DNA of 64,000 nucleotides from positions 124,001 through 188,000 of the forward strand of contig NZ_JAAGLV010000016.1 of NCBI RefSeq assembly GCF_010548305.1, read 5' to 3'. The notes beneath the pieces were generated by a model. It saw only the letters and a list, made by a program, of their open reading frames with translations, made no database searches and was not told the DNA's origin. The position numbers were made by a program, and so were the translations under genes. This document shows positions 17,513-25,777 of the stretch, one piece after another. Positions within the stretch are counted from its first letter, which is position 1. The number at the start of each line of letters is the position of its first letter. The stretch comes from Streptomyces sp. SID13031 (GTDB lineage: Bacteria > Actinomycetota > Actinomycetes > Propionibacteriales > Kribbellaceae).

Positions 17513-19218
17513 TAGGGGAGGGCGTGGACGTGGGAGCCGACCTGGTTGGAGAACGCGTTGCCGTTGAGTGCGTCCCAGTTGGTCGACCAGGTCATGGCGC
17601 CGCGCAGCGTGGGCCAGGTGGTACTCGGCTTGAAGCTGCCGCAGTTGGTGCCCCTGGCGAGGCAGTCCAGCGCGTTGTTGACGATCGTCGGCGACACGTA
17701 GCCGCTACCGGCTCCCCGGGTCGACGCCGGCAGACCGAGACCGACCTGGTCGGGCCGGAGCCCGCCCTGCAGCAGGATGCAGGCCTGCGCGGTGATGAAG
17801 TCGACCGAGCCCTGCGAGTAGACCTGCCCGTTGCAGCCGTTCATCGAGCCGGAGTTGTAGTACTGGACGTTGACGATAGTCAGGATGTCCTTGATCGCCA
17901 GCGCCAGCTTGAAGTACTCGAACGTCGGCGCCTGCATGTCGATCGTCTGCGGCGCCATCGTGATCACCAGTCCGCTGCCGAAGCTGCTCCGCAGGCTCTG
18001 CAGCGCCTGACCCATGTACTGCGCGTTGACGCCGTTCTCCAGGTCGATGTCGATCCCGTCGAAGCCGTACTCGCGCAGGATCGACAGCGCACTGCTCGCG
18101 AAGTTGGCGGCCGCGGTCGCGTTGGCGACCGAGACGGTGCCGTTCTGGCCGCCCACGGACAGGATGACCTTCTTACCGGCCGTGTGCTTGGCGGCGATGT
18201 CCGCCTTGAACTGCGCGACGGTGTAGCCGTTCAGGCCGGCGCTGTCGAGGGTGAAGGTGATGCCACCCGGCCGGGACGCGTCCGTGTCGGCGAAGGCGAC
18301 CGCGATCAGGTCGTACGCCGCGGGCACGTCGGAGATCTTCTGGACCGTCGCACCGTTGTTGAAGTTCTGCCAGTAGCCGGTCAGGACGTGCTTGGGCAGG
18401 TTGCCCGTCGGCGGATTGGTCGGCCCGCTGGACGTCGTACCGGAGACCGTCGCCCCGTACGCCGAGCAGTTGCCGGCCGCGTCGCAGGCGCGCACCTTGA
18501 AGCTGTACGTCGTGGTCGGGTTGAGGCCCGTCGCCGTCCAGCTGGTCACGTTGCCCACGCTCTGCGGGGCGTCGGAGCCGCGAACCACGTCGTACCGGCT
18601 GACGCCGTTCGCGTCCGAGGCGGCCGACCAGTTGAGCTGCAGTGAGCTCGACGTCGGGCTACCCACCGTGAGACCGCCCGGTGTGGTCGGCGGCGTCGTG
18701 TCCGGCGGCGGGCCGGTCCCACCCGGTCCATCCAGTACTACGTCGTCCGCCTGGTACGGCGGCAGGCCGTACCAACCGTGCAGGTAGACCGTCACGGTGG
18801 TGGCCGAGGCGCTCGTCGTGAAGGTCGTGGTCAGCTGGGCCCAACCGGTGCTCGAGGTCCAGGTGCTCGTGCCGCCGTCGGCGCCGAGGTACACGTTCGA
18901 GCCCTTCACCCAGGCCGACAGCGTGTACGTCGAGCTCGGCTTGACCGAGACCGACTGGCTGCAGCGGGCGTTGTCGTTCGACGTCGGCGTGCCCTGCAGC
19001 TGGTAGGTGCCGCCGTGGGCCGAGCCACTGACGGCGGCTCCGGACCCGGCGGTGCAGGACCAGCCGGCCAGGGTGCCGGTCTCGAAGGTCCCGTTGGTGA
19101 CGAGGTTGGTCGCCGCGGAGCTGGTCCCGGTGGTCAGGAGCACTCCGGCGAGGGCGAGAAGCAGGGCGAGCAGGACGGGGATGACCGCGGAGTGGGGGCG
19201 GTTGGTTCGCGGGTTCAT
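17512..19218 (-). CDS. Secreted CBM16-like-FN3-GH18 chitinase
   Basis: 568 aa from the ATG at 19218 (MNPRTNRPHSAV, basic start of a signal peptide ending near TGTSSAA). A TTG at 19242 would give a longer form. Modules in order: CBM16/CBM6-like jelly roll (NLVTNGTFETGTLAGW...QADDVVLDGPG), FN3 domain, then GH18 catalytic domain with VILSVGGQNGT, catalytic FDGIDIDLENG and ITMAPQ. This resembles Streptomyces GH18 family-A enzymes. A perfect CebR-type palindrome lies 51-64 bp upstream of the ATG. The next gene, a LuxR-type regulator, is translationally coupled. Confidence 0.92.
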   Translation of the reverse strand: MNPRTNRPHSAVIPVLLALLLALAGVLLTTGTSSAATNLVTNGTFETGTLAGWSCTAGSGAAVSGSAHGGTYQLQGTPTSNDNARCSQSVSVKPSSTYTLSAWVKGSNVYLGADGGTSTWTSSTGWAQLTTTFTTSASATTVTVYLHGWYGLPPYQADDVVLDGPGGTGPPPDTTPPTTPGGLTVGSPTSSSLQLNWSAASDANGVSRYDVVRGSDAPQSVGNVTSWTATGLNPTTTYSFKVRACDAAGNCSAYGATVSGTTSSGPTNPPTGNLPKHVLTGYWQNFNNGATVQKISDVPAAYDLIAVAFADTDASRPGGITFTLDSAGLNGYTVAQFKADIAAKHTAGKKVILSVGGQNGTVSVANATAAANFASSALSILREYGFDGIDIDLENGVNAQYMGQALQSLRSSFGSGLVITMAPQTIDMQAPTFEYFKLALAIKDILTIVNVQYYNSGSMNGCNGQVYSQGSVDFITAQACILLQGGLRPDQVGLGLPASTRGAGSGYVSPTIVNNALDCLARGTNCGSFKPSTTWPTLRGAMTWSTNWDALNGNAFSNQVGSHVHALP

Positions 19219-19267
19219 GTGACACAAAGTGTGACGAGTCAACTACATTGTCAAGACCCTACATAAA

Positions 19268-19283
19268 GTGGGAGCGCTCCCAC
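19268..19283. promoter_or_regulatory. CebR-type operator (perfect palindrome)
   Basis: GTGGGAGCGCTCCCAC is a perfect 16-bp palindrome containing TGGGAGCGCTCCCA, the operator of the LacI-family cello-oligosaccharide repressor CebR described in Streptomyces. It lies upstream of the minus-strand chitinase. No cebR or cellulose-uptake gene is in the window, so the regulator identity is inferred from the site alone. Confidence 0.7.
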
Positions 19284-19320
19284 GCTCAGTAAAACTGAAA
19301 AATATGCTGGGTTTTAACAC

Positions 19321-19435
19321 CAAACCGGCCTATACCCCACGGTTTTGCCCGAAGAAGGGCAGGAAGCCTGCAAAGCGGTAAGCGCTTGCAGCCAGTGCCG
19401 AATTCCTCCCGGGAAGGGCTCCACCGGGAGGAATT
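19321..19435. repeat. Four consecutive hairpins between chitinase and 6C RNA
   Basis: Four adjacent inverted repeats. AAACCG/CGGTTT is at 19322-19345, GCCC/GGGC at 19347-19360, and CTGCAA/TTGCAG with an inner GCG/CGC at 19368-19391. The fourth is a perfect 12-bp stem AATTCCTCCCGG/CCGGGAGGAATT at 19401-19435. Together with the 6C RNA hairpins they give a run of about seven structures in 230 bp. They may terminate the minus-strand 6C transcript before the chitinase promoter. Confidence 0.55.
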
Positions 19436-19440
19436 TCCGC

Positions 19441-19530
19441 AAAAGGAAAGGCGACGGCCCCCGGCGGGGGGGTGACCGGGGGCCGTCTTCGGCCACGGGC
19501 TCGGGGGGAGGAGCCGGGGGCCGATCAGGA
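19441..19530 (-). ncRNA. 6C small RNA
   Basis: On the minus strand two hairpins carry C-rich loops, the defining feature of the actinobacterial 6C motif. The first spans 19523-19490: outer stem CGGCC/GGCCG, inner GGCTC/GAGCC, with six C in the loop. The second spans 19487-19453: perfect 12-bp stem GACGGCCCCCGG/CCGGGGGCCGTC, with seven C in the loop. The second is followed by CTTTCCTTTT, a terminator-like tract ending near 19441. In Mycobacterium the 6C RNA (B11) lies between ssd and the HAD phosphatase gene Rv3661; here that HAD gene is directly to the right. A 7-bp inverted repeat CGACAGT/ACTGTCG (19533-19551) lies at the probable start. Confidence 0.8.
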
Positions 19531-19752
19531 GGCGACAGTCTGCCACTGTCGAGAGGTATGTACCCCCCGAATCCGGAAGTCACACATCTCAGTTTTATTG
19601 CAACCGAGTGCCCGAACTACCGGCACCTGGACCTCGATCAGAGGCTTCCAGGCCAGTGCCACTGTCACACTGCTCATCAGTCTAACGGGAGACCCGGCTA
19701 CACGAAAGGCCGGGCCCCTCGGCGTTTCGCCGACCACCCTATGCTCGACCCC

Positions 19753-20571
19753 ATGGAACACCCGTCGGCGTCCCGATCAGCCGCCTTCTTCGACCTCGAC
19801 AAGACGATCATCGCCCGCTCCAGCACGCTGGCCTTCTCCCGGCCGTTCTACGCCGGCGGACTGATCAACCGGCGGACCGTCCTGCGCAGCGCCTACGCCC
19901 AGTTCATGTACCTGCTCGGCGGCGCCGACCACGACCAGATGGAGCGGATGCGGGAGTACCTGTCCGCTATGTGCACAGGCTGGGACGTCCAGACGGTCCG
20001 CGCGATCGTCGCCGACACCCTGCACCACATCGTCGAGCCGATGATCTACGACGAGGCGGTGACGCTGATCTCGGAGCACCATGCGGCCGGCCGGGACGTG
20101 GTGATCGTCTCCTCGTCCGGGGCCGAGGTGGTCGAGCCGATCGGCGCGATGCTCGGCGCCGACAAGGTGATCGCCACCCGGATGGTGGTTGCCGATGGCA
20201 AGTACACGGGTGAGATCTCGCAGTACGCGTACGGCCCGCACAAGGCGACCGCGATCACCGAGCTCGCCGCCGCGGAAGGCTATGACCTGAAGGGCTCCTA
20301 CGGCTATTCGGACTCGATCACCGACGAGCCGATGCTGGCTGCGGTCGGCCATCCGTTCGCGGTGAACCCCGACAAGGCGCTGCGCCGGCTCGCGGTGGCG
20401 CGCGACTGGCCGGTGCTCGACTTCACCAAACCAGTGGCACTGGAAGAGGGCAAGAGGTTCCACGAGGTCCGCCGGCCGGCCATCGCCGCGACCCTCGTCG
20501 GCGCGGCCCTGACCGCCGCCGGACTGCTGCTCTACGCCGCCCGCCGGCGCTCGAAGCTCAACGAAAGTTGA
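19753..20571 (+). CDS. HAD-IB family phosphatase (SerB-like), membrane-anchored
   Basis: 272 aa from the ATG at 19753; an in-frame ATG four codons earlier is possible. HAD motif I is AFFDLDKTIIARSS, motif II VIVSSSGAEVVEP, motif III near GPHKATAI, and motif IV GYSDSITDEPML. The C-terminal segment AATLVGAALTAAGLLLYAARRRSK is a transmembrane anchor with a basic end. It is the counterpart of Rv3661, found next to ssd and the 6C RNA. Substrate unknown; phosphoserine-like or lysophosphatidate-like substrates are used by relatives. Frames upstream of 19741 run through the 6C RNA region and are not coding. Confidence 0.85.
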   Translation: MEHPSASRSAAFFDLDKTIIARSSTLAFSRPFYAGGLINRRTVLRSAYAQFMYLLGGADHDQMERMREYLSAMCTGWDVQTVRAIVADTLHHIVEPMIYDEAVTLISEHHAAGRDVVIVSSSGAEVVEPIGAMLGADKVIATRMVVADGKYTGEISQYAYGPHKATAITELAAAEGYDLKGSYGYSDSITDEPMLAAVGHPFAVNPDKALRRLAVARDWPVLDFTKPVALEEGKRFHEVRRPAIAATLVGAALTAAGLLLYAARRRSKLNES

Positions 20572-20813
20572 GGCGGGCTCCGTTCTTCACAGCTTCATGA
20601 AGGTCTCGTTAGCCCTTCCCAGGAAGGGATCCGGGGAGTACAAAGGAAGCACAAAGGATCTTCGGATCCGGTAGAGAATCGCACGGCAGCCAGGCACCCA
20701 CGCGGCGACCAGCCCATCCCAACCGGGCAGCACGACCCCAGACTTCGGCCAACGCCGAAACCATGGGGCGGCAGACAAGGTGCACGCTTGGTAACCAGGA
20801 TGACGTGCTCGCG
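20572..20813. other. Intergenic stretch without recognised gene
   Basis: Separates the HAD phosphatase from the convergent Fic-like gene. No family, promoter or RNA motif was recognised before the terminator at 20814. Confidence 0.4.
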
Positions 20814-20839
20814 ACGGCGCTCTCTTCGGAGAGCGCCGT
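20814..20839. terminator. Terminator hairpin between convergent genes
   Basis: Perfect 11-bp stem ACGGCGCTCTC / GAGAGCGCCGT closed by a TTCG tetraloop. On the plus strand it is followed by TCGCAATTTCTTTA, mildly T-rich. Confidence 0.75.
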
Positions 20840-20866
20840 TCGCAATTTCTTTAGTGGGTGGAGCCT

Positions 20867-21649
20867 TTACTGGGTAGAGAGATTGAGCGGTGAGCGTTCC
20901 GCCGAGAGCGCGATCACTTCACAACTCCTCAGTAACCAGGCCTGTACGCCGACCAGCCCACCGTCGGCGTAGTCGCGCAGACCCTGGGCGTAGGAAGCAC
21001 GCAGCTCGAAGTGCCCGATCTCCGGCACCGTGACCGACAACGGGTCGATGCCCTTAGCAACCAACACGGCGCGCTCGGCGGCCCGCGCGACCAATCCGTT
21101 GGCGGCCGGAAAGGGCCGCAGCACCGCTAGTTCCGCGTGCACGATCGCGGCCACCACCAGCCCCGGCGCCTTGGTCGGGCGGGCCAGCGCCTGGGCCAGC
21201 CCGTGCAGGCGCTCCCACATCTCGCCGGCGGGCGGCGCCGGCGGCAGGCCGGGGATGTCGTCCGGCAGCGGCTCACGGCTGGTCCGCAGGTGACCCAACT
21301 GGTCTTCACTACCGAGTTCGACCGCCGCCAACTGGTGAAGTCTGGTCCAGACCTGTACCGGCGCGGTGTCCATCCGCGGCGCGAGGCTCATCAGCTCGCC
21401 GGTCATCCGGACGGCTCCGGCCGTCCAGGCGTCGCCGCCACCCCGGCGTACCTCCTCCAGCGTCGCCTGGCTGCCCGCCAGCACGGCGGAGGCGTGGGCA
21501 CCCCGGAGCAGCGCCTCGGCGGTCATGTCCGCACTGACCTTCCGGAGCCCACGGTCGCGCAGTACCACGTCGACCGCATCCCGGGCCGCACGGGCCGCCG
21601 AGCCGACCCCTTCGAGTCCCACCAGCGGTTCGAACACATCAGCGCTCAT
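20867..21649 (-). CDS. Fic/DOC-fold protein with degenerate active site
   Basis: 260 aa from the ATG at 21649 (MSADVFEPLVGLEG). The longer frame would overlap the divergent gene. The C-terminal half contains VVAAIVHAELAVLRPFPAANGLVARAAER, which aligns with the Fic signature HPFxxGNGRxxR. The catalytic His is replaced (LRPF) and GNGR is reduced to ANGL. AMPylation by the standard mechanism is therefore doubtful. Homologues lie beside the HAD phosphatase in other actinobacteria, sometimes called oxidoreductase without basis. Only 25 bp separate its start from the divergent glycosyltransferase start. Confidence 0.6.
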   Translation of the reverse strand: MSADVFEPLVGLEGVGSAARAARDAVDVVLRDRGLRKVSADMTAEALLRGAHASAVLAGSQATLEEVRRGGGDAWTAGAVRMTGELMSLAPRMDTAPVQVWTRLHQLAAVELGSEDQLGHLRTSREPLPDDIPGLPPAPPAGEMWERLHGLAQALARPTKAPGLVVAAIVHAELAVLRPFPAANGLVARAAERAVLVAKGIDPLSVTVPEIGHFELRASYAQGLRDYADGGLVGVQAWLLRSCEVIALSAERSPLNLSTQ

Positions 21650-21674
21650 GAACCGCACTCTAAGATGCAGTCTC

Positions 21675-23897
21675 ATGGCCGCCAGCACCGACTCCGCCGG
21701 GGTCCCCAGGTTCAGCATCGTGGTCCCGTGTCATGCGTCACGGGCCTGGCTGCGGCCGTGCCTGGATTCGGTCCTCAGCCAGTCGTGTGCCGACTTCGAG
21801 GTCATCGGGGTGGACGACGCGAGCCCGGACGGCAGCGGCCGGATCCTCGACGAGTACGCCGCCGCCGACCCGCGGCTCCGGGTGCTGCACCTGAGCGAGA
21901 ACGTCGGGCTCGGGCTCGCCCGGAACGAGGGCCTGAAGGAGTGCAGCGGCGACTACGTGCTGTTCCTGGACGCCGACGACGTCTTCCTGCCCGGCGCGCT
22001 GGCGGCGATCGCCACCCGGATCGACGCGACCGACCGGCCGGACATCGTGATGTTCGACTACGAGCGGGTCTTCTGGGACGGCCAGGTGGTCCGCAACCAG
22101 CGGCACGACGCGTTCGCCCGCGAAGGCGCCGGCGTCTTCACCGCGGCCGAGCGGCCGGTCTTCCTGACCTTCCTCGAGGTGGTTTGGAACAAGGCGATCC
22201 GGCGCGACTTCCTCACCCTGCACGGCTTCGTCTTCACCGCCGGGTTCTACGAGGACGCACCCTGGACCTACTCCACGATGCTGACCGCGCAGCGGATCGC
22301 GACGCTGGACCAGGTCGTCGTGCACTACCGGCAGCACCGGACCGGCGGCAACATCCACGCCACCGCGACCCGGCAGCAGTTCGACATCTTCGACCAGTAC
22401 GACCGGGTGCACGCGTTCATCACCTCCGCCCCGGAGCTGGCCGGCTGGCGGCGGTTCGCCTTCGACCGGTCGCTGGACCACATCCTGGCCGTCCTGGACA
22501 AGCCCGAGCGGATCGATCCGGAGCAGCGGGCCGAGTTCTTCCACGCCGCCGCGGCCTTCGCCAAGCGCTGGAAGCCCGAGGGGTACGTCGTCGACAAGAC
22601 CCGGCGCGGCTTCCGCCGGTGGCAGATCGTGCACGACGACTACGCGACGTACACGACCTTCAAGCTCAGCGCCAAGATGCTCAACGTGCCGAGGCCCCTC
22701 AAGGCAGTCGGCAAGCTGCTGCAGCGCGACCTGGATCCGAACCTCGCTCTGTACGGCGCTTACTGGTTCAAGCAGTACGCGTGCAACCCGCGAGCGATCT
22801 ACGAGAAGGCCGCCGAACTGGCTCCCCAGCTCCGGGGGATCTGGGTGATCGACGCCGACCACATCGGCGCGATCCCGGAGGGTGTCGAGTACGTGGTGGC
22901 CGGCTCCCCGGCGTACGAGAAGCTGGTCGGCAAGGCGACGTACTTCATCAGCAACATGAACCTGCCGAAGGAGCTCGAGAAGCGCGACGGGCAGATCCAC
23001 CTCCAGACCCAGCACGGCACGCCGCTGAAGACGATGGGCACCGATCTGCGGCATTACCCGGTCGCAGCGAAGGACCTCGACCTGGACGAACTGATGCGCC
23101 AGGTCGACCGGTGGGACTTCAACCTGTCCTCGAACCGGTACTCGTCGGAGATCTGGGAGCGCACCTACCCGGCCCATTTCGAGGACCTCGAATACGGGTT
23201 CCCCCGCAACGACCGGCTGCTGAACGCGACGCTGGACGACGTCCGGGCGATCCGGGCGTCCTTCGGATTCGACGACTCGCACCTGGTGGTCTTGTACGCG
23301 CCGACCTTCCGCGACGGCGTCGACTCGGTCCGTACGCCGACGGGCCTGGTCGATCTCGGTGGCGACGGGATCCACCTGGACCTCGACCAGCTGGCCGCCG
23401 CGGCCGGTGACCACGGGCGGGTCCTGGTCCGGACCCACTACTCGCTGTCGAAGCATCCGTCGGCGCGTTCCGAGCGAGTGGTGGACGCGTCGGACTACCC
23501 ACGGGTCGAAGACCTGATGCTGGCGGCCGACGTGCTGATCTCGGACTACTCGTCGATCAGCTTCGACTACGCCAACCTCGACCGGCCGACCGTGCTGCTG
23601 GTCGACGACCTCGGCGCCTACGACAACACCCGCGGGACGTACTTCGACATCACTGCCTTCCCGCCTGGCCTGGTGGCGCGCTCGTCGGAGGAGTTGCTCT
23701 CGGCGCTTCAAACGGGCGCGTTCGCGAAGGCTGAGGCGGCCAAGCACCGGCAGTTGTTCCGCGAGAAGTTCTGCGAGTTCGACGATGGCCAAGCGGCCGA
23801 GCGGGTGGTCCGCCGGATCTTCCTCGGCGAGACCGAGCTGCCGCCGATCACGCCGCTGGCCGACCGTCGGCCGGCGCCGTCGCCGCACCAGCTCTGA
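21675..23897 (+). CDS. GT2 glycosyltransferase fused to CDP-glycerol:polyglycerophosphate transferase
   Basis: 740 aa from the ATG at 21675. Residues about 10-230 are a GT-A domain (SIVVPCHASRAWLRPCLDSVLSQ, VIGVDDASPDGSG, YVLFLDADDV). Residues about 360-730 are a TagF/TagB-type transferase with QTQHGTPLKTMGTD, VLYAPTFRDG, VLVRTHY and the ADVLISDYSSISFDYANLDRPTV signature. It likely builds a glycerol- or ribitol-phosphate polymer (wall teichoic-acid-like) on the cytoplasmic face. The upstream frame extending to 21366 lies in the antisense of the Fic gene and is not used. Confidence 0.85.
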   Translation: MAASTDSAGVPRFSIVVPCHASRAWLRPCLDSVLSQSCADFEVIGVDDASPDGSGRILDEYAAADPRLRVLHLSENVGLGLARNEGLKECSGDYVLFLDADDVFLPGALAAIATRIDATDRPDIVMFDYERVFWDGQVVRNQRHDAFAREGAGVFTAAERPVFLTFLEVVWNKAIRRDFLTLHGFVFTAGFYEDAPWTYSTMLTAQRIATLDQVVVHYRQHRTGGNIHATATRQQFDIFDQYDRVHAFITSAPELAGWRRFAFDRSLDHILAVLDKPERIDPEQRAEFFHAAAAFAKRWKPEGYVVDKTRRGFRRWQIVHDDYATYTTFKLSAKMLNVPRPLKAVGKLLQRDLDPNLALYGAYWFKQYACNPRAIYEKAAELAPQLRGIWVIDADHIGAIPEGVEYVVAGSPAYEKLVGKATYFISNMNLPKELEKRDGQIHLQTQHGTPLKTMGTDLRHYPVAAKDLDLDELMRQVDRWDFNLSSNRYSSEIWERTYPAHFEDLEYGFPRNDRLLNATLDDVRAIRASFGFDDSHLVVLYAPTFRDGVDSVRTPTGLVDLGGDGIHLDLDQLAAAAGDHGRVLVRTHYSLSKHPSARSERVVDASDYPRVEDLMLAADVLISDYSSISFDYANLDRPTVLLVDDLGAYDNTRGTYFDITAFPPGLVARSSEELLSALQTGAFAKAEAAKHRQLFREKFCEFDDGQAAERVVRRIFLGETELPPITPLADRRPAPSPHQL

Positions 23898-23906
23898 CCG
23901 AACGGC

Positions 23907-23936
23907 TGCGAGATTTCGCGGCCGGTTGTGCATAAT
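23907..23936 (+). promoter_or_regulatory. Candidate promoter of the argS leader
   Basis: TGCGAG (23907-23912) and CATAAT (23931-23936) are separated by 18 bp. A start point 6-8 bp beyond CATAAT falls at or next to the ATG of the leader ORF (23944), so the transcript would be leaderless. Confidence 0.45.
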
Positions 23937-23943
23937 GGTGACC

Positions 23944-24015
23944 ATGTCGACCAGCCCGGTGATCGCGAGCGCAGTGCGCGATCGCTTCGGCCTGCGACGA
24001 CGACGCACTGTCTGA
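23944..24015 (+). CDS. Arg-rich leader peptide upstream of argS
   Basis: 23-aa ORF ATG...TGA: MSTSPVIASAVRDRFGLRR then RRTV. Six of 23 residues are Arg, and four are consecutive near the end, encoded CGA CGA CGA CGC. CGA is a rare Arg codon in such high-GC genomes. The ORF ends 45 bp before the argS start and follows a promoter-like element. The layout fits a ribosome-stalling attenuator that senses charged tRNA-Arg. An in-frame ATG at 23935 would add three residues. No obvious antiterminator hairpin is seen in the 45-nt spacer, so a translational mechanism is also possible. Confidence 0.6.
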   Translation: MSTSPVIASAVRDRFGLRRRRTV

Positions 24016-24060
24016 ACACCTCAGCCCTGTTCCGGTGCCTCGTTCCCAAGGACTTCTGCC

Positions 24061-25764
24061 ATGTCCGCAGTGCTGTCTGCCCTTGCCACCCAACTGTCCA
24101 GCGCCGTCACGGCCGCCTTCGGCGCGCAGTACGGCGTACTCGATCCTGAGCTCCGGGCCGCGACCAGACCCGAGTTCGGTCACTATCAGACCAACCTGGC
24201 GCTGCGGCTCGCTCAGCCCCTCGGGCAGTCGCCGCGTGCCGTCGCCGAGCAGTTGGTCGCCGCGCTCGACCTGAGCGGGTTGTGCGAGCCCGTGCAGATC
24301 GCGGGGCCGGGATTCATCAACCTCACGCTGCTGCCGTCGGTCCTCGCGGCCGGCGTCAACGAGCCGGTCGTCTTCGCGCCGCGGGGTGAGCGCGTGGTGG
24401 TCGACTACTCGCAGCCCAACGTGGCCAAGCAGATGCACGTCGGGCATCTGCGGTCGACGGTGATCGGCGATGCCTTGTGCAACGTGCTGCGGGCCGTCGG
24501 GTACGAGGTGATCCGGCAGAACCATGTCGGCGACTGGGGTACCCAGTTCGGGATGATGGTCGAGCAGGTCCTGTTCGAGGGCCTGGTGGTGGAATCCCTC
24601 GATATCGAAGGGTTGCAGCAGCTCTACCAGCGGGGCCGGAAGCATTTCGATGCCGAGGGCAACTTCGGCGACCTGGCCCGCGCGCGGGTGGTGTTGCTCC
24701 AGTCGGGTGACGAGGAGACGCTGGCGATCTGGCGGCAGATGGTCGAAGTCTCACTGGTCGAGTTCGACCGGATCTATGCGCAGCTCGGGTCGCCGTTGAC
24801 GCGGGCCGACGTGGTCGGCGAGAGCGCGTACAACGACCGGCTACAAGCCGTTGTGGACGATCTGACGGTTGCCGGGCTGCTGACGGAATCGGGTGGGGCG
24901 TTGTGCGCATTCCTGCCCGGGTTCGCCGGGCGGGACGGGTCGCCGCTGCCGGTGATCGTGCGGAAGTCGGACGGCGGATTCGGGTACAGCGCGACCGATC
25001 TGGCCGCGGTCCGGCATCGGGTCGACGACCTGCACGCGAACCGGATCGTGTACGTCGTCGATCATCGGCAGGCCTTGCATTTCCAGCAGATCTTCGCGCT
25101 CTGCCGGGCGGCCGGCTGGCTGCCGGCGACCATCCCCGCAGAACATGTTGCCTTCGGCACCGTCCTGGGGAAGGACGGGAAACCGTTCAAGACCAGGGCC
25201 GGTGACACGATCAGATTGGCGTCCCTGCTGGACGGCGCCACCGCGCGGGCGCAGGCCTTGCTGGACGAGCGGGAGACGCTGGAAGAAGGAGCGCGCGCTG
25301 CGGTCGCGGCGGCGGTAGGCATCGGGGCGATCAAGTACGCGGATCTGTCGAGCGACCGGATCAACGACTATGTCTTCGACCTCGACCGGATGGTCGCGAT
25401 GACCGGCAACACCGGTCCGTACCTGCAGTATGCGCACGCGCGGTTGTCCCGGTTGCTTTCCAAGGCGGGCGAGACTCCTGGTCTGGTGACTGTGCTGGAG
25501 CAGCCGGCCGAGCAGCGGCTGGCCTTGCTGCTCAGCGGGTTCGGCGACACCGTCATCCAGGTTGCCGTGACCCTCCAGCCGCATCGGTTGTGCACCTATT
25601 TGTTCGAGGTTGCCGCAGCGTTGTCCACCTTCTACGAGACCTGCCCGGTACTGACCAGCGAAGGAGAAGTACGGGCCAGCCGGATCGCGTTGTGCGCGGC
25701 GACCCGGCGCGTGGTGCACGATGGCCTGGGCTTGCTGGGCATCAGCGCGCCCGACGCAATGTGA
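24061..25764 (+). CDS. argS: Arginyl-tRNA synthetase
   Basis: 567 aa class I synthetase. The N-terminal Add1-like domain is followed by the catalytic core with VDYSQPNVAKQMHVGHLRST (HVGH is the HIGH signature). The fold continues with GYEVIRQNHVGDWGTQFGMM and FKTRAGDTIRLASLLD in the KMSKS-loop position, where the canonical Lys is lost as in many ArgRS. The C-terminal anticodon-binding domain contains NTGPYLQYAHARLSRLL. It charges tRNA-Arg. AAGGA about 8 nt before the ATG is the ribosome site. The gene follows an Arg-rich leader ORF and is followed 13 bp later by an esterase gene. Confidence 0.95.
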   Translation: MSAVLSALATQLSSAVTAAFGAQYGVLDPELRAATRPEFGHYQTNLALRLAQPLGQSPRAVAEQLVAALDLSGLCEPVQIAGPGFINLTLLPSVLAAGVNEPVVFAPRGERVVVDYSQPNVAKQMHVGHLRSTVIGDALCNVLRAVGYEVIRQNHVGDWGTQFGMMVEQVLFEGLVVESLDIEGLQQLYQRGRKHFDAEGNFGDLARARVVLLQSGDEETLAIWRQMVEVSLVEFDRIYAQLGSPLTRADVVGESAYNDRLQAVVDDLTVAGLLTESGGALCAFLPGFAGRDGSPLPVIVRKSDGGFGYSATDLAAVRHRVDDLHANRIVYVVDHRQALHFQQIFALCRAAGWLPATIPAEHVAFGTVLGKDGKPFKTRAGDTIRLASLLDGATARAQALLDERETLEEGARAAVAAAVGIGAIKYADLSSDRINDYVFDLDRMVAMTGNTGPYLQYAHARLSRLLSKAGETPGLVTVLEQPAEQRLALLLSGFGDTVIQVAVTLQPHRLCTYLFEVAAALSTFYETCPVLTSEGEVRASRIALCAATRRVVHDGLGLLGISAPDAM

Positions 25765-25777
25765 GAGGGGCTCGCCG

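Noticed and set aside
19345..19740. N-terminal extension of the HAD phosphatase
   Set aside because: The open frame passes through the 6C RNA hairpins and has no family similarity; translation is more likely to start at 19753.
21137..24008. Very long open frames on both strands over the TagF-like gene
   Set aside because: They are high-GC shadow frames with Arg/Gly/Pro-rich nonsense content.
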